A stretch of 11,950 nucleotides of DNA from Desulfobacteraceae bacterium (GTDB taxonomy: Bacteria > Desulfobacterota > Desulfobulbia > Desulfobulbales > Desulfobulbaceae), in the NCBI GenBank assembly GCA_022837185.1, contig JALHJD010000065.1, positions 1 to 11,950 of the forward strand, given 5' to 3'. Position 1 is the first letter of the stretch, and every line of letters starts with the position of its first letter. A model generated the notes under the pieces. That model did not search any database and was not told where the DNA came from. It saw only the letters and a program-made list of their open reading frames with translations. The translations under genes were made by a program, and so were the position numbers. Shown piece by piece: positions 1 through 7,724 of this stretch.

Positions 1-2
1 AT

Positions 3-356
3 GCGGCCGCGCAGGCCCCTGCCTCGAACGGGGACAATGATGCGGCTTCCATGCCGGCGAAGGACAGGAAGGCGGTCAGGCGGCAGCGCGCCCTGCTGCG
101 GGAAAAGCGTGCCCGCAAGATGAACCCCCTGAAGGAGAAGGTCCGCCAGGAGGAGCGGCAGATTGAATCCCTGGAAAAACGAAAGACGGAGCTCGAACAG
201 ATGATGGCCGATCCGGACCTTTATGGGGATCAGCTGAAATGGTCGGAACTGAGCAGGGAGTATACCAGTGTCCAGCGCCGTCTCGAAAGGCACCTGGCCC
301 AGTGGGAGGAGGCCCAGGAGCAGATTGAAGCCATGGAAACCCCGGAGAACGAATAA
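3..356 (+). CDS. C-terminal tail of an ABC-F family ATPase (Uup/YheS type), partial at the left edge
   Basis: The reading frame is open from the first complete codon at base 3, so the gene begins outside the window and the ATG at 51 is internal. Only the last 117 residues are visible. They start with a low-complexity Ala/Gln/Pro/Asn stretch, then a highly basic segment (KDRKAVRRQRALLREKRARK), then a long charged heptad-like region rich in Glu, Lys, Arg, Gln and Leu that ends near MADPDLY and a final helix. This basic linker plus antiparallel coiled coil is the usual C-terminal domain of Uup/YheS-like ABC-F proteins, which have two ATPase domains and act on ribosomes or nucleic acids rather than in membranes. 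The ATPase domains themselves are not in view, so the family call rests on the tail alone; another coiled-coil protein is possible. It is not obviously functionally linked to the downstream cluster. Confidence 0.7.
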   Translation, partial: AAAQAPASNGDNDAASMPAKDRKAVRRQRALLREKRARKMNPLKEKVRQEERQIESLEKRKTELEQMMADPDLYGDQLKWSELSREYTSVQRRLERHLAQWEEAQEQIEAMETPENE

Positions 357-492
357 GGGCGGAAAAAACTTGCTTGCCGGGGGTTTTCTGGAGTAGTAAT
401 ACATATTTTCTATTCGGCATTTATGCTACTGTGCCGATCATCATGCCAATGAACTGAAAATGCATCCATTCTGTATGAACATCGGAGAGAAT
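357..492. other. Intergenic gap, relatively AT-rich, probable promoter region
   Basis: This stretch is visibly richer in A and T than the genes on either side, particularly at about 385-430, and is the only sizeable gap before the downstream cluster. It is therefore the likeliest site of the promoter for the VCBS gene and perhaps for iorAB and paaK behind it. A weak sigma70-like pair (TTGCCG at 374-379 and TAATAC at 397-402, 17 bases apart) can be drawn, but the -10 match is poor, so I assign no promoter. No clear operator palindrome is seen. Confidence 0.35.
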
Positions 493-2184
493 ATGAACTT
501 CCTGACAAAGACATGGGTTCTGACCCTGCTTGTTATGTTATGCGGTGTTTTGCCGGCGGCCGCCGCAACGGCGGAACAGCCCGGAAAAACCGTCGCCATC
601 CTGCCTTTTTCCCTCAACGCCCCGCCGGAGATGCAGTACCTGCGGGAGGGCCTGCGGGACATTCTCGCCAGCCGTCTGCGGGTTGAGGCCGGCGCGGCCA
701 TGATTGCCAACAGCAAGGCGGACGAGGCCCTGAGGGCGGCCGGGGGCAGGATGGATGCCGCCACCGTGCGTGAGGTTGCCCGCCGCCTCGCTGCCGATTA
801 CCTGATCCACGGCTCCATCACCGCCCTGGGCGGCGGCATTTCCATTGATGCCCGGGTATTCTCCGCCGCTGCTCCTCCCGAGGGGGCCGAGCAGCAATTC
901 TACGGTTCCGCCCTGACAAACGACCAGATCATGCAGTCCGTCGATACCCTGGCCTGGGACATCATTGAACGGCTGTTCGACCGGAAGCGTCCCGCCGCCA
1001 TGATGCCGGCGCAGGCGGCGTCCCCTGCCCAGGGCGCTTCGGAATTCACCACGGTCCACCCGGACAAGACCTTCATGACAACCGGCGGCGGGTACGGACT
1101 CAGCTCCCGGCGGAATTTCACCAAGACCAGGAATTTCGACATGGAGATCCGGGGCATCGACCTGGGGGACATTGACGGGGACGGCCAGCCGGAAGTCATC
1201 ATTGCCGAGAAGACCGCGGTGCATGTTTTCAACAGGGACGGCACCCGCCTGAACCTTATCGGCACAATCGCGATGGGGAACAGGTATCATGTCCACAGTG
1301 TCAATGCCGCCGATCTGGACGGCAACGGCAGGGCCGAGATCTATATCAGCGCCTCGGATCCTTCCCTGCCAGGATCCAGGGGGGTTGAATGGGACGGCAA
1401 ACAGTTTGTCGACCTTTTCACCGAAGCCCGCTGGTACATCAGGCCCATCGATATTCCGGGCACCGGACCGGTGCTCGTCGGACAGGCGGCCGGCCAGGTG
1501 CCCATTGTTCCCGGCATCTATCAGCTGTCGTTGCGGGACGGGAAACTCTCCATGCAGGAGCAGCTGCCCATCCCCGCCGAGGTCAATGTGTTCAATTTCG
1601 CCTATGCCGATGCGGACGGCGACGGGCAGCAGGATCTTGTGGTCCTGGATAATTCGTTTAAACTGCAGTTGATCAAAAACGGCTCGGTCATATGGAAGAG
1701 CCAGGAACGGTTCGGCGGCACCAAGCGCTACATCGGCGGCGACCCCAATATCCGGCCCGGGACGAACTTTTCACGGGCCGATATCGTCGACGGGATCGGC
1801 GAGCTGTACAAGCAGACATATGTCCCGTCCCGCATCCTGGTCGCCGATGTCGATCGCGACGGGATCGATGATATCATCGTCAACCGCAATCCGGAGACCC
1901 TGACGGCCGTCGTCCCCAGGATGGTGCAGTACACCAGCGGCACCATGGTCGGCCTGCGATGGAACGGCCTGGGGCTGGAGGAGATGTGGCGGACCAGAAA
2001 GATCGACGGCTACGTGGTTGATTATCAGGTCAAATCACTGGCGGCCGCGAAGCCGGCCGCGGATGACATGGACGAACTCTTCATCGGCGTGGTCCTCAAT
2101 ACCGGGACCCTGGAATCCCTGACCGGGAGCCAGTCCACAATGGTCATCTATCCGTTCGAATTTGAAGAGCCGGAATCCAGGTAA
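493..2184 (+). CDS. Exported TolB/CsgG/FlgO-like and FG-GAP/VCBS repeat protein
   Basis: This is a 563-residue secreted protein of unknown function. The ATG at 493 is preferred over the in-frame ATGs at 460 and 475 because GGAG at 484-487 sits 5 bases before it and the protein then opens with a clean signal peptide (MNFLTKTW, a Leu/Val core, and an Ala-rich cleavage region near residues 24-27). Cys17 lacks a good lipobox, so a lipoprotein is unlikely. Residues about 30-160 (GKTVAILPF, a helix ending in LASRL, then DYLIHGSI) resemble the TolB N-terminal/CsgG/FlgO-like fold. An Ala/Pro/Gln linker follows. The C-terminal half carries four Asp-rich loops typical of FG-GAP/VCBS beta-propeller blades: DIDGDGQPE at 226, DLDGNGRAE at 274, DADGDGQQD at 373 and DVDRDGIDD at 452. 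These probably bind calcium. The stop lies 16 bases before iorA, so co-transcription is likely, although no biochemical link is known to me. The domain calls are by eye. Confidence 0.8.
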   Translation: MNFLTKTWVLTLLVMLCGVLPAAAATAEQPGKTVAILPFSLNAPPEMQYLREGLRDILASRLRVEAGAAMIANSKADEALRAAGGRMDAATVREVARRLAADYLIHGSITALGGGISIDARVFSAAAPPEGAEQQFYGSALTNDQIMQSVDTLAWDIIERLFDRKRPAAMMPAQAASPAQGASEFTTVHPDKTFMTTGGGYGLSSRRNFTKTRNFDMEIRGIDLGDIDGDGQPEVIIAEKTAVHVFNRDGTRLNLIGTIAMGNRYHVHSVNAADLDGNGRAEIYISASDPSLPGSRGVEWDGKQFVDLFTEARWYIRPIDIPGTGPVLVGQAAGQVPIVPGIYQLSLRDGKLSMQEQLPIPAEVNVFNFAYADADGDGQQDLVVLDNSFKLQLIKNGSVIWKSQERFGGTKRYIGGDPNIRPGTNFSRADIVDGIGELYKQTYVPSRILVADVDRDGIDDIIVNRNPETLTAVVPRMVQYTSGTMVGLRWNGLGLEEMWRTRKIDGYVVDYQVKSLAAAKPAADDMDELFIGVVLNTGTLESLTGSQSTMVIYPFEFEEPESR

Positions 2185-2187
2185 GAC

Positions 2188-2193
2188 GGGGGA
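2188..2193 (+). promoter_or_regulatory. Ribosome binding site that decides the iorA start
   Basis: The G-rich run GGGGGA lies 7 bases before the GTG at 2201. It is too close to the in-frame TTG at 2195 and lies after the in-frame TTG at 2162, so it supports GTG 2201 as the start of iorA. It is a weak match to the Shine-Dalgarno consensus. Confidence 0.5.
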
Positions 2194-2200
2194 ATTGAAG

Positions 2201-4012
2201 GTGAGACCAAAAACCGGCAGTCTCTGGCTTTCCGGCAACGAGGCCATCGCCCTGGGCGCCTGGGAAGCCGGGGTGCGGGTGGCCTCCGGTTATCCGGGGA
2301 CGCCGTCGACGGAAATCCTTGAGAATCTCTGCTCCTACGAGGGTGTGTACACCGAATGGGCGCCCAATGAAAAGGTGGCCCTGGAAGTGGCCCTCGGGGC
2401 CTGCTTTGCCGGGGTCCGGGCCCTGGCGACCATGAAGCATGTGGGGTTGAACGTTGCCTCGGATCCGCTGTTCACCGCCTCCTATACCGGAGTGCGGGGC
2501 GGGCTGGTGGTGATCACCGCCGATGACCCGGAGATGCACAGCTCCCAGAACGAGCAGGACAACCGCAATTACGCCTTTGCCGCCAAACTGCCCATGTTCG
2601 AGCCCTCGGACCCGGCCGAGGCCAAGGAAATGCTGGCCCGGGCCTTTGAGGTGAGCGAACAATACGACACCCCGGTGCTCTTCCGGATCACGACCAGAAT
2701 CGCCCACGTCAAGGGCGTGGTGGAGACGGGCAAACGAATCGGGCCCGCCGAGGCGTCCATTGAAAAGGTCCCGGGCAAATTCGTCATGCTGCCCGGTCCG
2801 GCCCGGACCCGCCGGGCCGCCATTGAGGAACGGATGACCGATTTGCGGGACCTGGCGGAAACCCTGGGGGAAAACAGGATCGAGCCGGGACCCACGACCA
2901 GGGGGTTCATCACGGCCGGGACCTCATACAATTATGTCAAGGAGGCGTTCCCGGAAGCGGCCGTCCTCAAGCTGGGCATGGTCTGGCCCCTGCCGGGGGA
3001 GAAGATCCGCGATTTTGCCACCGGGGTCGATGAACTGATCGTGGTCGAGGAGCTCGATCCCTTTCTGGAGACCCACATCAAGGCCATGGGGGTCCGCTGC
3101 CGGGGCAAGGACCTGATTCCCTCCCGGGGCGAACTCAGTTCCTTCATTGTCCGCAAATCCATTGAGCCTGAAAAGGTCGGCGAACTTTTCGATCCCATTG
3201 AACTGCCGATGCGGCCGCCCAATATGTGTGCCGGCTGCCCCCACCGCGGGCTTTTTTACTCCCTGTCGCGGATGAAGGATGTTTTCGTCTCGGGCGACAT
3301 CGGCTGCTACACCCTGGCTGCCCTGCCGCCGCTTTCGGCCATGGATGCATGCGTCTGCATGGGCGCCTCCATCGGCATGGCCCACGGCATGGCCAAGGCC
3401 CTGGGTGAAAAGGGGAAAGGGAGGATCGTCGCCGTCATCGGCGATTCGACGTTCATCCACTCCGGCATCACCGGCCTGATCAACTCGGTGTACAACGACA
3501 GCTATTCCCTGGTCATCATTCTCGACAACCGGATCACCGCCATGACCGGCCATCAGCAAAACCCGGCCTCAGGGGCCAATATCAAGGGCGAGCCGGCCCA
3601 GGCCGTCAACCTGGAAAAACTGTGCCGGGCCATCGGCGTCAAACGGGTCACGGTGGTTAATCCCCATGACATAGAGGCAACCGGAAAGGTGCTGAAAAAG
3701 GAAATCGCCAGAGGAAAAACCTCCGTGGTCATCAGCCGGGCGCCGTGCGTCCTCCTCCCCTCGGAGGTGAAACGGAAAAAACCGGTTTATCGGACCGTAA
3801 CGGAAAACTGCACGGGCTGCATGGCCTGCATCAGGATCGGCTGTCCGGCCATAAGCTGGCACCCGCTGACCCCCGGGGAAGCAGTGGAAAGGGGATACCG
3901 TGCCAAGCAGAAAGGCTTCTCCATGATTTCCGGGGTCCTGTGCAACGGGTGCGGCCAGTGCGCGGCCCTCTGCAAGTTCGACGCCATCACCGCCGTGGAG
4001 GATGAGGGATGA
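2201..4012 (+). CDS. iorA: Indolepyruvate:ferredoxin oxidoreductase, alpha subunit
   Basis: This is the large catalytic subunit of the cytoplasmic thiamine-diphosphate enzyme that oxidatively decarboxylates aryl-pyruvates (indole-, phenyl-, 4-hydroxyphenylpyruvate) to aryl-acetyl-CoA and reduces ferredoxin; the reaction is reversible. The GTG start gives 603 residues, normal for the family, and places the usual opening LSGNEA close to the N-terminus. The visible motifs are GYPGTPSTE at about residue 30, NEKVALEVA with the probable ThDP-activating Glu57, and the ThDP/Mg motif beginning GDSTF at 414 and ending near VYND. Two C-terminal iron-sulfur motifs follow: Cys537, 540, 543 and 548 (CTGCMAC...GCP) and Cys581, 584, 587 and 591 (CNGCGQCAALC). 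The fusion of the pyrimidine-binding, pyrophosphate-binding and ferredoxin domains in one chain is characteristic of IorA. Its end overlaps iorB in an ATGA. The real 2-oxoacid preference cannot be read from the sequence. Confidence 0.95.
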   Translation: MRPKTGSLWLSGNEAIALGAWEAGVRVASGYPGTPSTEILENLCSYEGVYTEWAPNEKVALEVALGACFAGVRALATMKHVGLNVASDPLFTASYTGVRGGLVVITADDPEMHSSQNEQDNRNYAFAAKLPMFEPSDPAEAKEMLARAFEVSEQYDTPVLFRITTRIAHVKGVVETGKRIGPAEASIEKVPGKFVMLPGPARTRRAAIEERMTDLRDLAETLGENRIEPGPTTRGFITAGTSYNYVKEAFPEAAVLKLGMVWPLPGEKIRDFATGVDELIVVEELDPFLETHIKAMGVRCRGKDLIPSRGELSSFIVRKSIEPEKVGELFDPIELPMRPPNMCAGCPHRGLFYSLSRMKDVFVSGDIGCYTLAALPPLSAMDACVCMGASIGMAHGMAKALGEKGKGRIVAVIGDSTFIHSGITGLINSVYNDSYSLVIILDNRITAMTGHQQNPASGANIKGEPAQAVNLEKLCRAIGVKRVTVVNPHDIEATGKVLKKEIARGKTSVVISRAPCVLLPSEVKRKKPVYRTVTENCTGCMACIRIGCPAISWHPLTPGEAVERGYRAKQKGFSMISGVLCNGCGQCAALCKFDAITAVEDEG

Positions 4013-4617
4013 AGCAAAGCGGCAATATCCTCTTCACCGGGGTGGGCGGCCAGGGAATTCTGCTGGCCAGCGAGTTGACCGCCTATGCCCAGCTGGCGGC
4101 GGGCTATGACGTCAAGAAAAGCGAGGTGCACGGCATGGCGCAGCGGGGCGGGTCGGTGGTCGCGCACCTCAAGTACGGGGAGCGGGTTTATTCCCCCCTG
4201 ATTGAACCGGGCACCGCCGATATCCAGGTGGCCTTCGAAGAGCTGGAGGCGGTGCGCTATCTGCCCTTTCTGCACCGGGACAGCGCCGTGGTCGTCAACA
4301 CCCAGAGGATACTGCCGCCGGCCGTGGCCACCGGCAGGGCCTCCTATCCGGACAACATCCTGGAGGAATTGCGCACCCGCCATATTCACGTGGTGGCTGT
4401 CGATGCGTTCGCGGTCGCCCGGGAGATAGGGGAAATCAGAACGGCCAACGTGGTCCTGGTCGGCGCCATGTCCAATTTTCTGGCGGTCAGCCCCGGGATT
4501 TTTCTCGATGTTATCGATGAGCGGATCAAGAAAGGGTTTCGGGAAGTGAACAAGAAGGCGTTTACCGCCGGCCGCGACCTGGTCTATGCCTCGCGGCGCC
4601 ATGATGCAAAAAGGTGA
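4009..4617 (+). CDS. iorB: Indolepyruvate:ferredoxin oxidoreductase, beta subunit
   Basis: This 202-residue small subunit belongs to the pyruvate/ketoisovalerate oxidoreductase gamma-type domain family and completes the IorAB complex with the upstream gene. The N-terminus has the expected strand and glycine-rich loop (FTGVGGQG at residues 9-16), followed by [12 protein letters not shown], a signature stretch of IorB-like subunits that probably contributes to the CoA site. The start codon overlaps the iorA stop (ATGA), which predicts translational coupling and matched stoichiometry. The length is normal and no metal-binding cysteines are seen, in keeping with all clusters residing in IorA. The stop lies 4 bases before the paaK start. 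Confidence 0.94.
   Translation: MKQSGNILFTGVGGQGILLASELTAYAQLAAGYDVKKSEVHGMAQRGGSVVAHLKYGERVYSPLIEPGTADIQVAFEELEAVRYLPFLHRDSAVVVNTQRILPPAVATGRASYPDNILEELRTRHIHVVAVDAFAVAREIGEIRTANVVLVGAMSNFLAVSPGIFLDVIDERIKKGFREVNKKAFTAGRDLVYASRRHDAKR
4611..4616 (+). promoter_or_regulatory. Ribosome binding site that decides the first paaK start
   Basis: AAGGTG lies 5 bases before the ATG at 4622, at the very end of iorB. It favours that start over the in-frame ATGs at 4586, 4601 and 4604, which lie inside iorB and lack a comparable site. Confidence 0.55.
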
Positions 4618-4621
4618 CAGG

Positions 4622-5929
4622 ATGAACATGATGGGGATCGACGAACTGGAGAAGCTGCCCCGCCAGGGCATAGAATCCATTCAGTTGCGGCGGCTGCAGA
4701 AACTGGTGGCCAGAGTGTACGAGCGGGTCCGCCCGTACCGGGAGAAGATGGACCGGGCCGGGGTCAAGCCGGACGACATCCGCTCCCTGGACGACCTGCG
4801 CCGCCTGCCGTTCACCACCAAGGATGACCTGCGGGACAATTATCCCTTCGGCCTGTTCGCGGCGCCGCTGGACGATGTGGTCCGCGTCCACGCTTCCTCC
4901 GGGACCACGGGCAAACCGACGGTGGTCGGCTATACCGCCGCCGACATCGGGGTCTGGGCGGATGTCATGGCCAGGTGCCTGGCGATGGGAGGAGTGACCA
5001 CGGGCGACATGGTGCAGAATGCCTACGGCTACGGCCTGTTCACCGGCGGGCTCGGGGCCCATTACGGCGCCGAGCGGCTCGGGGCCACGGTCATTCCGGT
5101 TTCCGGGGGCAACACCAAGCGGCAGATCACCATCATGCGCGACTTCGGCTCGACGGTTCTCCTTTCCACCCCCTCCTACGCCCTGAACCTTGCCGATGCC
5201 ATGACCGATGTCGGCATCACCCTCGATCAGCTGAAGCTGCGGGTGGGCATCCACGGCGCCGAGCCCTGGAGCCTGAACATGCGGGAGGAGGTTGAGCGCA
5301 AACTCGGGATTCGGGCGCTGGATATCTACGGTCTCAGCGAAGTCATCGGCCCCGGAGTGGCCATGGAGTGTCCGGAGAGCGAACAGGGGATGCATGTGCT
5401 CGAGGACCATTTTCTGCCGGAGATTGTCGACCCCGAAACCTTTGCGCCGCTTCCGCCGGGCGAACAGGGTGAACTGGTGTTCACCACCCTGACCAAGGAG
5501 GCCTTCCCGATCATCCGCTACCGGACCAAGGACCTTTCCCGGCTGTTTGTCGAGCAGTGCCGCTGCGGCCGCACCCTGGTGCGGATGGCGAAAGTGACGG
5601 GCCGGACCGACGACATGCTCATCATCCGCGGGGTGAATGTCTTCCCGTCCCAGGTGGAGCATGTTCTCATGGGCATCGAGGGTGTCGAACCCCATTACCA
5701 GATTGAAGTGAACCGGGAAGGCAACCTTGACACCATGGATATCCTGGTCGAGGTCAGCGAGAAAATATTCCACGACGAGGTCAAGGTCCTGGTAGGGTTG
5801 AGCCGGAGAATTCAGGCAGAAATCAAGGATCTGCTCGGCGTCACCTGCAACGTTAAACTTGTGGAGCCGCGGACAATCCAGCGCAGCGAAGGCAAGGCCC
5901 GCAGGGTCATCGACAACCGCAGGCTGTAA
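4622..5929 (+). CDS. paaK: Phenylacetate-CoA ligase, AMP-forming (PaaK family), first copy
   Basis: This 435-residue enzyme is predicted to activate an aryl-acetate with ATP and CoA to give aryl-acetyl-CoA, AMP and PPi in the cytoplasm. PaaK-family hallmarks are complete: [14 protein letters not shown], the nucleotide-binding motif [14 protein letters not shown] from residue 92, YGLSE at 236-240, a C-R-C-G-R motif in the C-terminal third, [20 protein letters not shown] from about 327, and the probable catalytic lysine in SEGKA (Lys425). The length is typical. Its N-terminus ([17 protein letters not shown]) departs from the usual MYW opening seen in the second copy at 11278, and RVRPYR replaces the more common VPFYR. 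It lies 4 bases after iorB and shares the product CoA ester with IorAB, so both probably act on one pool. The natural acid could be phenylacetate, indoleacetate, 4-hydroxyphenylacetate or another aryl acid; the sequence does not decide. Confidence 0.92.
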   Translation: MNMMGIDELEKLPRQGIESIQLRRLQKLVARVYERVRPYREKMDRAGVKPDDIRSLDDLRRLPFTTKDDLRDNYPFGLFAAPLDDVVRVHASSGTTGKPTVVGYTAADIGVWADVMARCLAMGGVTTGDMVQNAYGYGLFTGGLGAHYGAERLGATVIPVSGGNTKRQITIMRDFGSTVLLSTPSYALNLADAMTDVGITLDQLKLRVGIHGAEPWSLNMREEVERKLGIRALDIYGLSEVIGPGVAMECPESEQGMHVLEDHFLPEIVDPETFAPLPPGEQGELVFTTLTKEAFPIIRYRTKDLSRLFVEQCRCGRTLVRMAKVTGRTDDMLIIRGVNVFPSQVEHVLMGIEGVEPHYQIEVNREGNLDTMDILVEVSEKIFHDEVKVLVGLSRRIQAEIKDLLGVTCNVKLVEPRTIQRSEGKARRVIDNRRL

Positions 5930-5961
5930 GAGCTGCAACGATCAAGTACAGGAGTAGAGCC

Positions 5962-6393
5962 ATGAAAGTTGAACAGATAGCCGTCTTTCTCGAAAACAAG
6001 TCCGGCCGCCTGGCGGAAATTACCAACGTCCTGGCGCAAAACAACATCAACATCAGGGCCCTGTCGGTTGCCGACACCGCCGACTTCGGCATCCTGCGGC
6101 TCATTGTCGACAAGGTCGACGAGGCCAAAAAGGTCCTGAAGGAAAACGGCTTTACCGTCGGCAAGACCAATGTGATCGCCGTTGAGGTGCCGGACCGCTG
6201 CGGCGGACTGGCCGGAGTGCTCAAGACCATCGAGGCGGCGGGGATCAACGTGGAGTACATGTATGCCTTCGTCAATAAAAGCGGGGAGAACGCGGTGCTC
6301 ATTTTCCGTTTTGACGATATGGACAGGGCCATTGCGGCCCTGCAGAAGGACAGGTTCATCATACTGAGCGGGGAGCAGGTCTGCGCGCTGTAG
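5962..6393 (+). CDS. Stand-alone tandem ACT-domain protein, probable amino-acid sensor
   Basis: This 143-residue protein consists of two ACT modules and no catalytic domain. The first (residues about 3-70) opens with [17 protein letters not shown] and [12 protein letters not shown]; the second (about 72-140) has [14 protein letters not shown] and [11 protein letters not shown]. Each has the beta-alpha-beta core with a Gly at the ligand-binding turn (KSGRL, RCGGL). ACT domains commonly bind amino acids at dimer interfaces, so a role in sensing an aromatic or branched-chain amino acid, or in controlling the neighbouring ligase or transporter, is reasonable but is inference. AGGAG at 5950-5954 lies 7 bases before the ATG. 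The gene sits between paaK and livJ. Related proteins are often found next to PaaK genes in anaerobes. No DNA-binding domain is present, so it is not a transcription factor on its own. Confidence 0.88.
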   Translation: MKVEQIAVFLENKSGRLAEITNVLAQNNINIRALSVADTADFGILRLIVDKVDEAKKVLKENGFTVGKTNVIAVEVPDRCGGLAGVLKTIEAAGINVEYMYAFVNKSGENAVLIFRFDDMDRAIAALQKDRFIILSGEQVCAL

Positions 6394-6455
6394 TCCCTGC
6401 CGGTGAGTGATACGGGGGGGGAACGGTTTCTCCCTGCTCAGGCGTTATCTTAAAT

Positions 6456-6462
6456 AAGGAGG
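6456..6462 (+). promoter_or_regulatory. Strong ribosome binding site for livJ
   Basis: A near-consensus AAGGAGG lies 7 bases before the GTG at 6470. It fixes the GTG rather than the ATG at 6479 as the start. It is the best Shine-Dalgarno match in the window, fitting high synthesis of a periplasmic binding protein. Confidence 0.75.
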
Positions 6463-6469
6463 AAAAGCG

Positions 6470-7624
6470 GTGAAAAACATGTTCAAAAAAGCAATCGTGG
6501 CCGTCGCTGCCGCCGGTATGCTTGCATTGCCGGCCCTGCAGGCGGCGGTGGCCGACACCATCACGGTCGGGGCGATTCTGGCTGAAACCGGTCCGTCGTT
6601 TCTCGGTGTGCCCGAGGCCAACACCCTGCGCATGCTGACCGAGGAATTGAATGCCAGGGGAGGGATCAACGGCAACACCATCGAGTTGATCGTCAAGGAT
6701 TCCGGGGGCAATCCCGAAAAAGCCATTTCCTTTGCCAAGCAGCTGATCGAGGAGAACAAGGTGTTTGCCATCATCGGCCCCTCGACCAGCGGCGAAACCA
6801 TGAAAATCAAAAATATTGCCGAGCAGACGGAGACCATCCTGATTTCGTGCGCGGCCGCGGAAGTGATCGTCAACCCGGTGGCCAAATGGGTGTTCAAGAC
6901 GCCGCAGATGGACAGCGACGCCGTCAAGAAAATCTACATGGAGATGAACCGGCAGAACATTGCCAAAATAGCAGTGGTCGCCGGGAATACCGGGTTCGGC
7001 AAGGCCGGCAAGGACCAGCTGCTGCAGATTGCTCCCGAATTCGGCATAGAAGTGGTGATCAGCGAGGTGTATGACAAGGATGCCACCGATCTTTCCGCCG
7101 TTGTTGCCAAGCTGATGGCCAACAAGGATATTCAGGCGGTGGTCAACTGGTCCATCGTCCCGGCCCAGTCCATCATCATCAAGAACATCCGCCAGGCCGG
7201 CTGGGATGTGCCGATCTTCCAGAGCCACGGTTTCGGCAACATCAAGTTCGTCCAGGCCGCCGGCGATGCCGCCGATGGAACGATTTTTCCGGCGGGCCGC
7301 CTGCTGGTCGCCGATGTCCTGCCCGACGACCATCCCCAGAAGGAAGTTCTGGTGAAGTACAAGAACGACTATGAAAGCAGGTTCAAGGAAGATGTTTCGA
7401 CCTTCGGCGGCCATGCCTACGACGCCTTCATGATCCTCGTCCAGGCCATCGCCGAGGCCGGCCCCGACAAAGCCAAGGTCCGGGACGCCATCGAAAACAT
7501 GAAGGGATTTGTCGGCACCGGCGGCATTTTCAATTTTTCGCCGGAAGATCACACCGGCCTTGGTCTTGACGGTTTTGAACTGATAACGGTCAAGGACGGC
7601 AAATTCGCCCTGTACATGAATTGA
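6470..7624 (+). CDS. livJ: Periplasmic amino-acid-type substrate-binding protein (LivJ/LivK type)
   Basis: This 384-residue protein is the extracytoplasmic receptor that delivers ligand to the LivHMGF permease encoded just downstream. The N-terminus is a clear signal peptide (MKNMFKKAIV, Ala-rich core, AVA cleavage before Asp29). The mature protein opens with ITVGAILAETGPSF and has the Peripla_BP_6 landmarks LNARGGINGN, IELIVKDSGGNP, the ligand-pocket segment IIGPSTSGE and LISCAAAE, and the later FGGHAYDAF. The length matches the family. The start is GTG with a near-perfect ribosome binding site. The family binds branched-chain amino acids but also aromatic amino acids, amides, urea and aromatic acids. 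The neighbouring iorAB and paaK genes suggest an aromatic ligand, which is inference. It is followed immediately by an intrinsic terminator, so it is probably made in excess over the membrane parts. Confidence 0.92.
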   Translation: MKNMFKKAIVAVAAAGMLALPALQAAVADTITVGAILAETGPSFLGVPEANTLRMLTEELNARGGINGNTIELIVKDSGGNPEKAISFAKQLIEENKVFAIIGPSTSGETMKIKNIAEQTETILISCAAAEVIVNPVAKWVFKTPQMDSDAVKKIYMEMNRQNIAKIAVVAGNTGFGKAGKDQLLQIAPEFGIEVVISEVYDKDATDLSAVVAKLMANKDIQAVVNWSIVPAQSIIIKNIRQAGWDVPIFQSHGFGNIKFVQAAGDAADGTIFPAGRLLVADVLPDDHPQKEVLVKYKNDYESRFKEDVSTFGGHAYDAFMILVQAIAEAGPDKAKVRDAIENMKGFVGTGGIFNFSPEDHTGLGLDGFELITVKDGKFALYMN

Positions 7625-7654
7625 TTGCACGCTGTTCGCAGCAGCACGGAGGTG

Positions 7655-7687
7655 AAGGGGCGGGAGATATGTTTCCCGCCCCTTTTT
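7655..7687 (+). terminator. Intrinsic terminator between livJ and livH
   Basis: AAGGGGCGGGA (7655-7665) pairs perfectly with TCCCGCCCCTT (7674-7684) around an 8-base loop. The right arm runs into TTTTT at 7683-7687. This GC-rich 11-bp stem plus T tract is a textbook rho-independent terminator. It starts 30 bases after the livJ stop and ends about 38 bases before livH, with no evident new promoter in between. It therefore probably acts as a partial terminator or attenuator that lowers livHMGF relative to livJ. Confidence 0.85.
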
Positions 7688-7724
7688 ATGACTGCCCGCG
7701 ACGGCTGGCGCTCCACGGTGGCCA

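Noticed and set aside
51..356. A complete 101-residue protein starting at the ATG at 51
   Set aside because: The frame is open upstream to base 3, no ribosome binding site precedes the ATG, and the sequence is the typical C-terminal tail of a larger protein, so it is treated as a partial gene.
337..387. Possible terminator after the ABC-F gene (CCCCGG at 340-345 with CCGGGG at 377-382, then TTTT)
   Set aside because: The stem is only about 6 perfect base pairs with a 31-base loop and a short interrupted T run, and its left arm lies inside the coding region. It is too weak to call.
4562..5938. 458-residue open frame on the minus strand opposite paaK
   Set aside because: It lies exactly antisense to a gene with full PaaK motifs. 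Its translation is His/Gly/Pro/Asp-rich with no recognisable domain, as expected of a GC-rich shadow frame.
6394..6469. Possible promoter before livJ (TATCTT or TTAAAT as -10)
   Set aside because: No acceptable -35 lies at the right distance from either candidate. The 76-base gap may hold a promoter, but the sequence does not support naming one.
7648..7671. Shine-Dalgarno-like GGAGGTGA with an ATG at 7669, suggesting a small leader peptide in the terminator
   Set aside because: The spacing of about 13 bases is long, and the roughly 43-codon frame mostly overlaps livH in another frame and shows no regulatory codon run. The G-rich sequence is better explained by the terminator stem.
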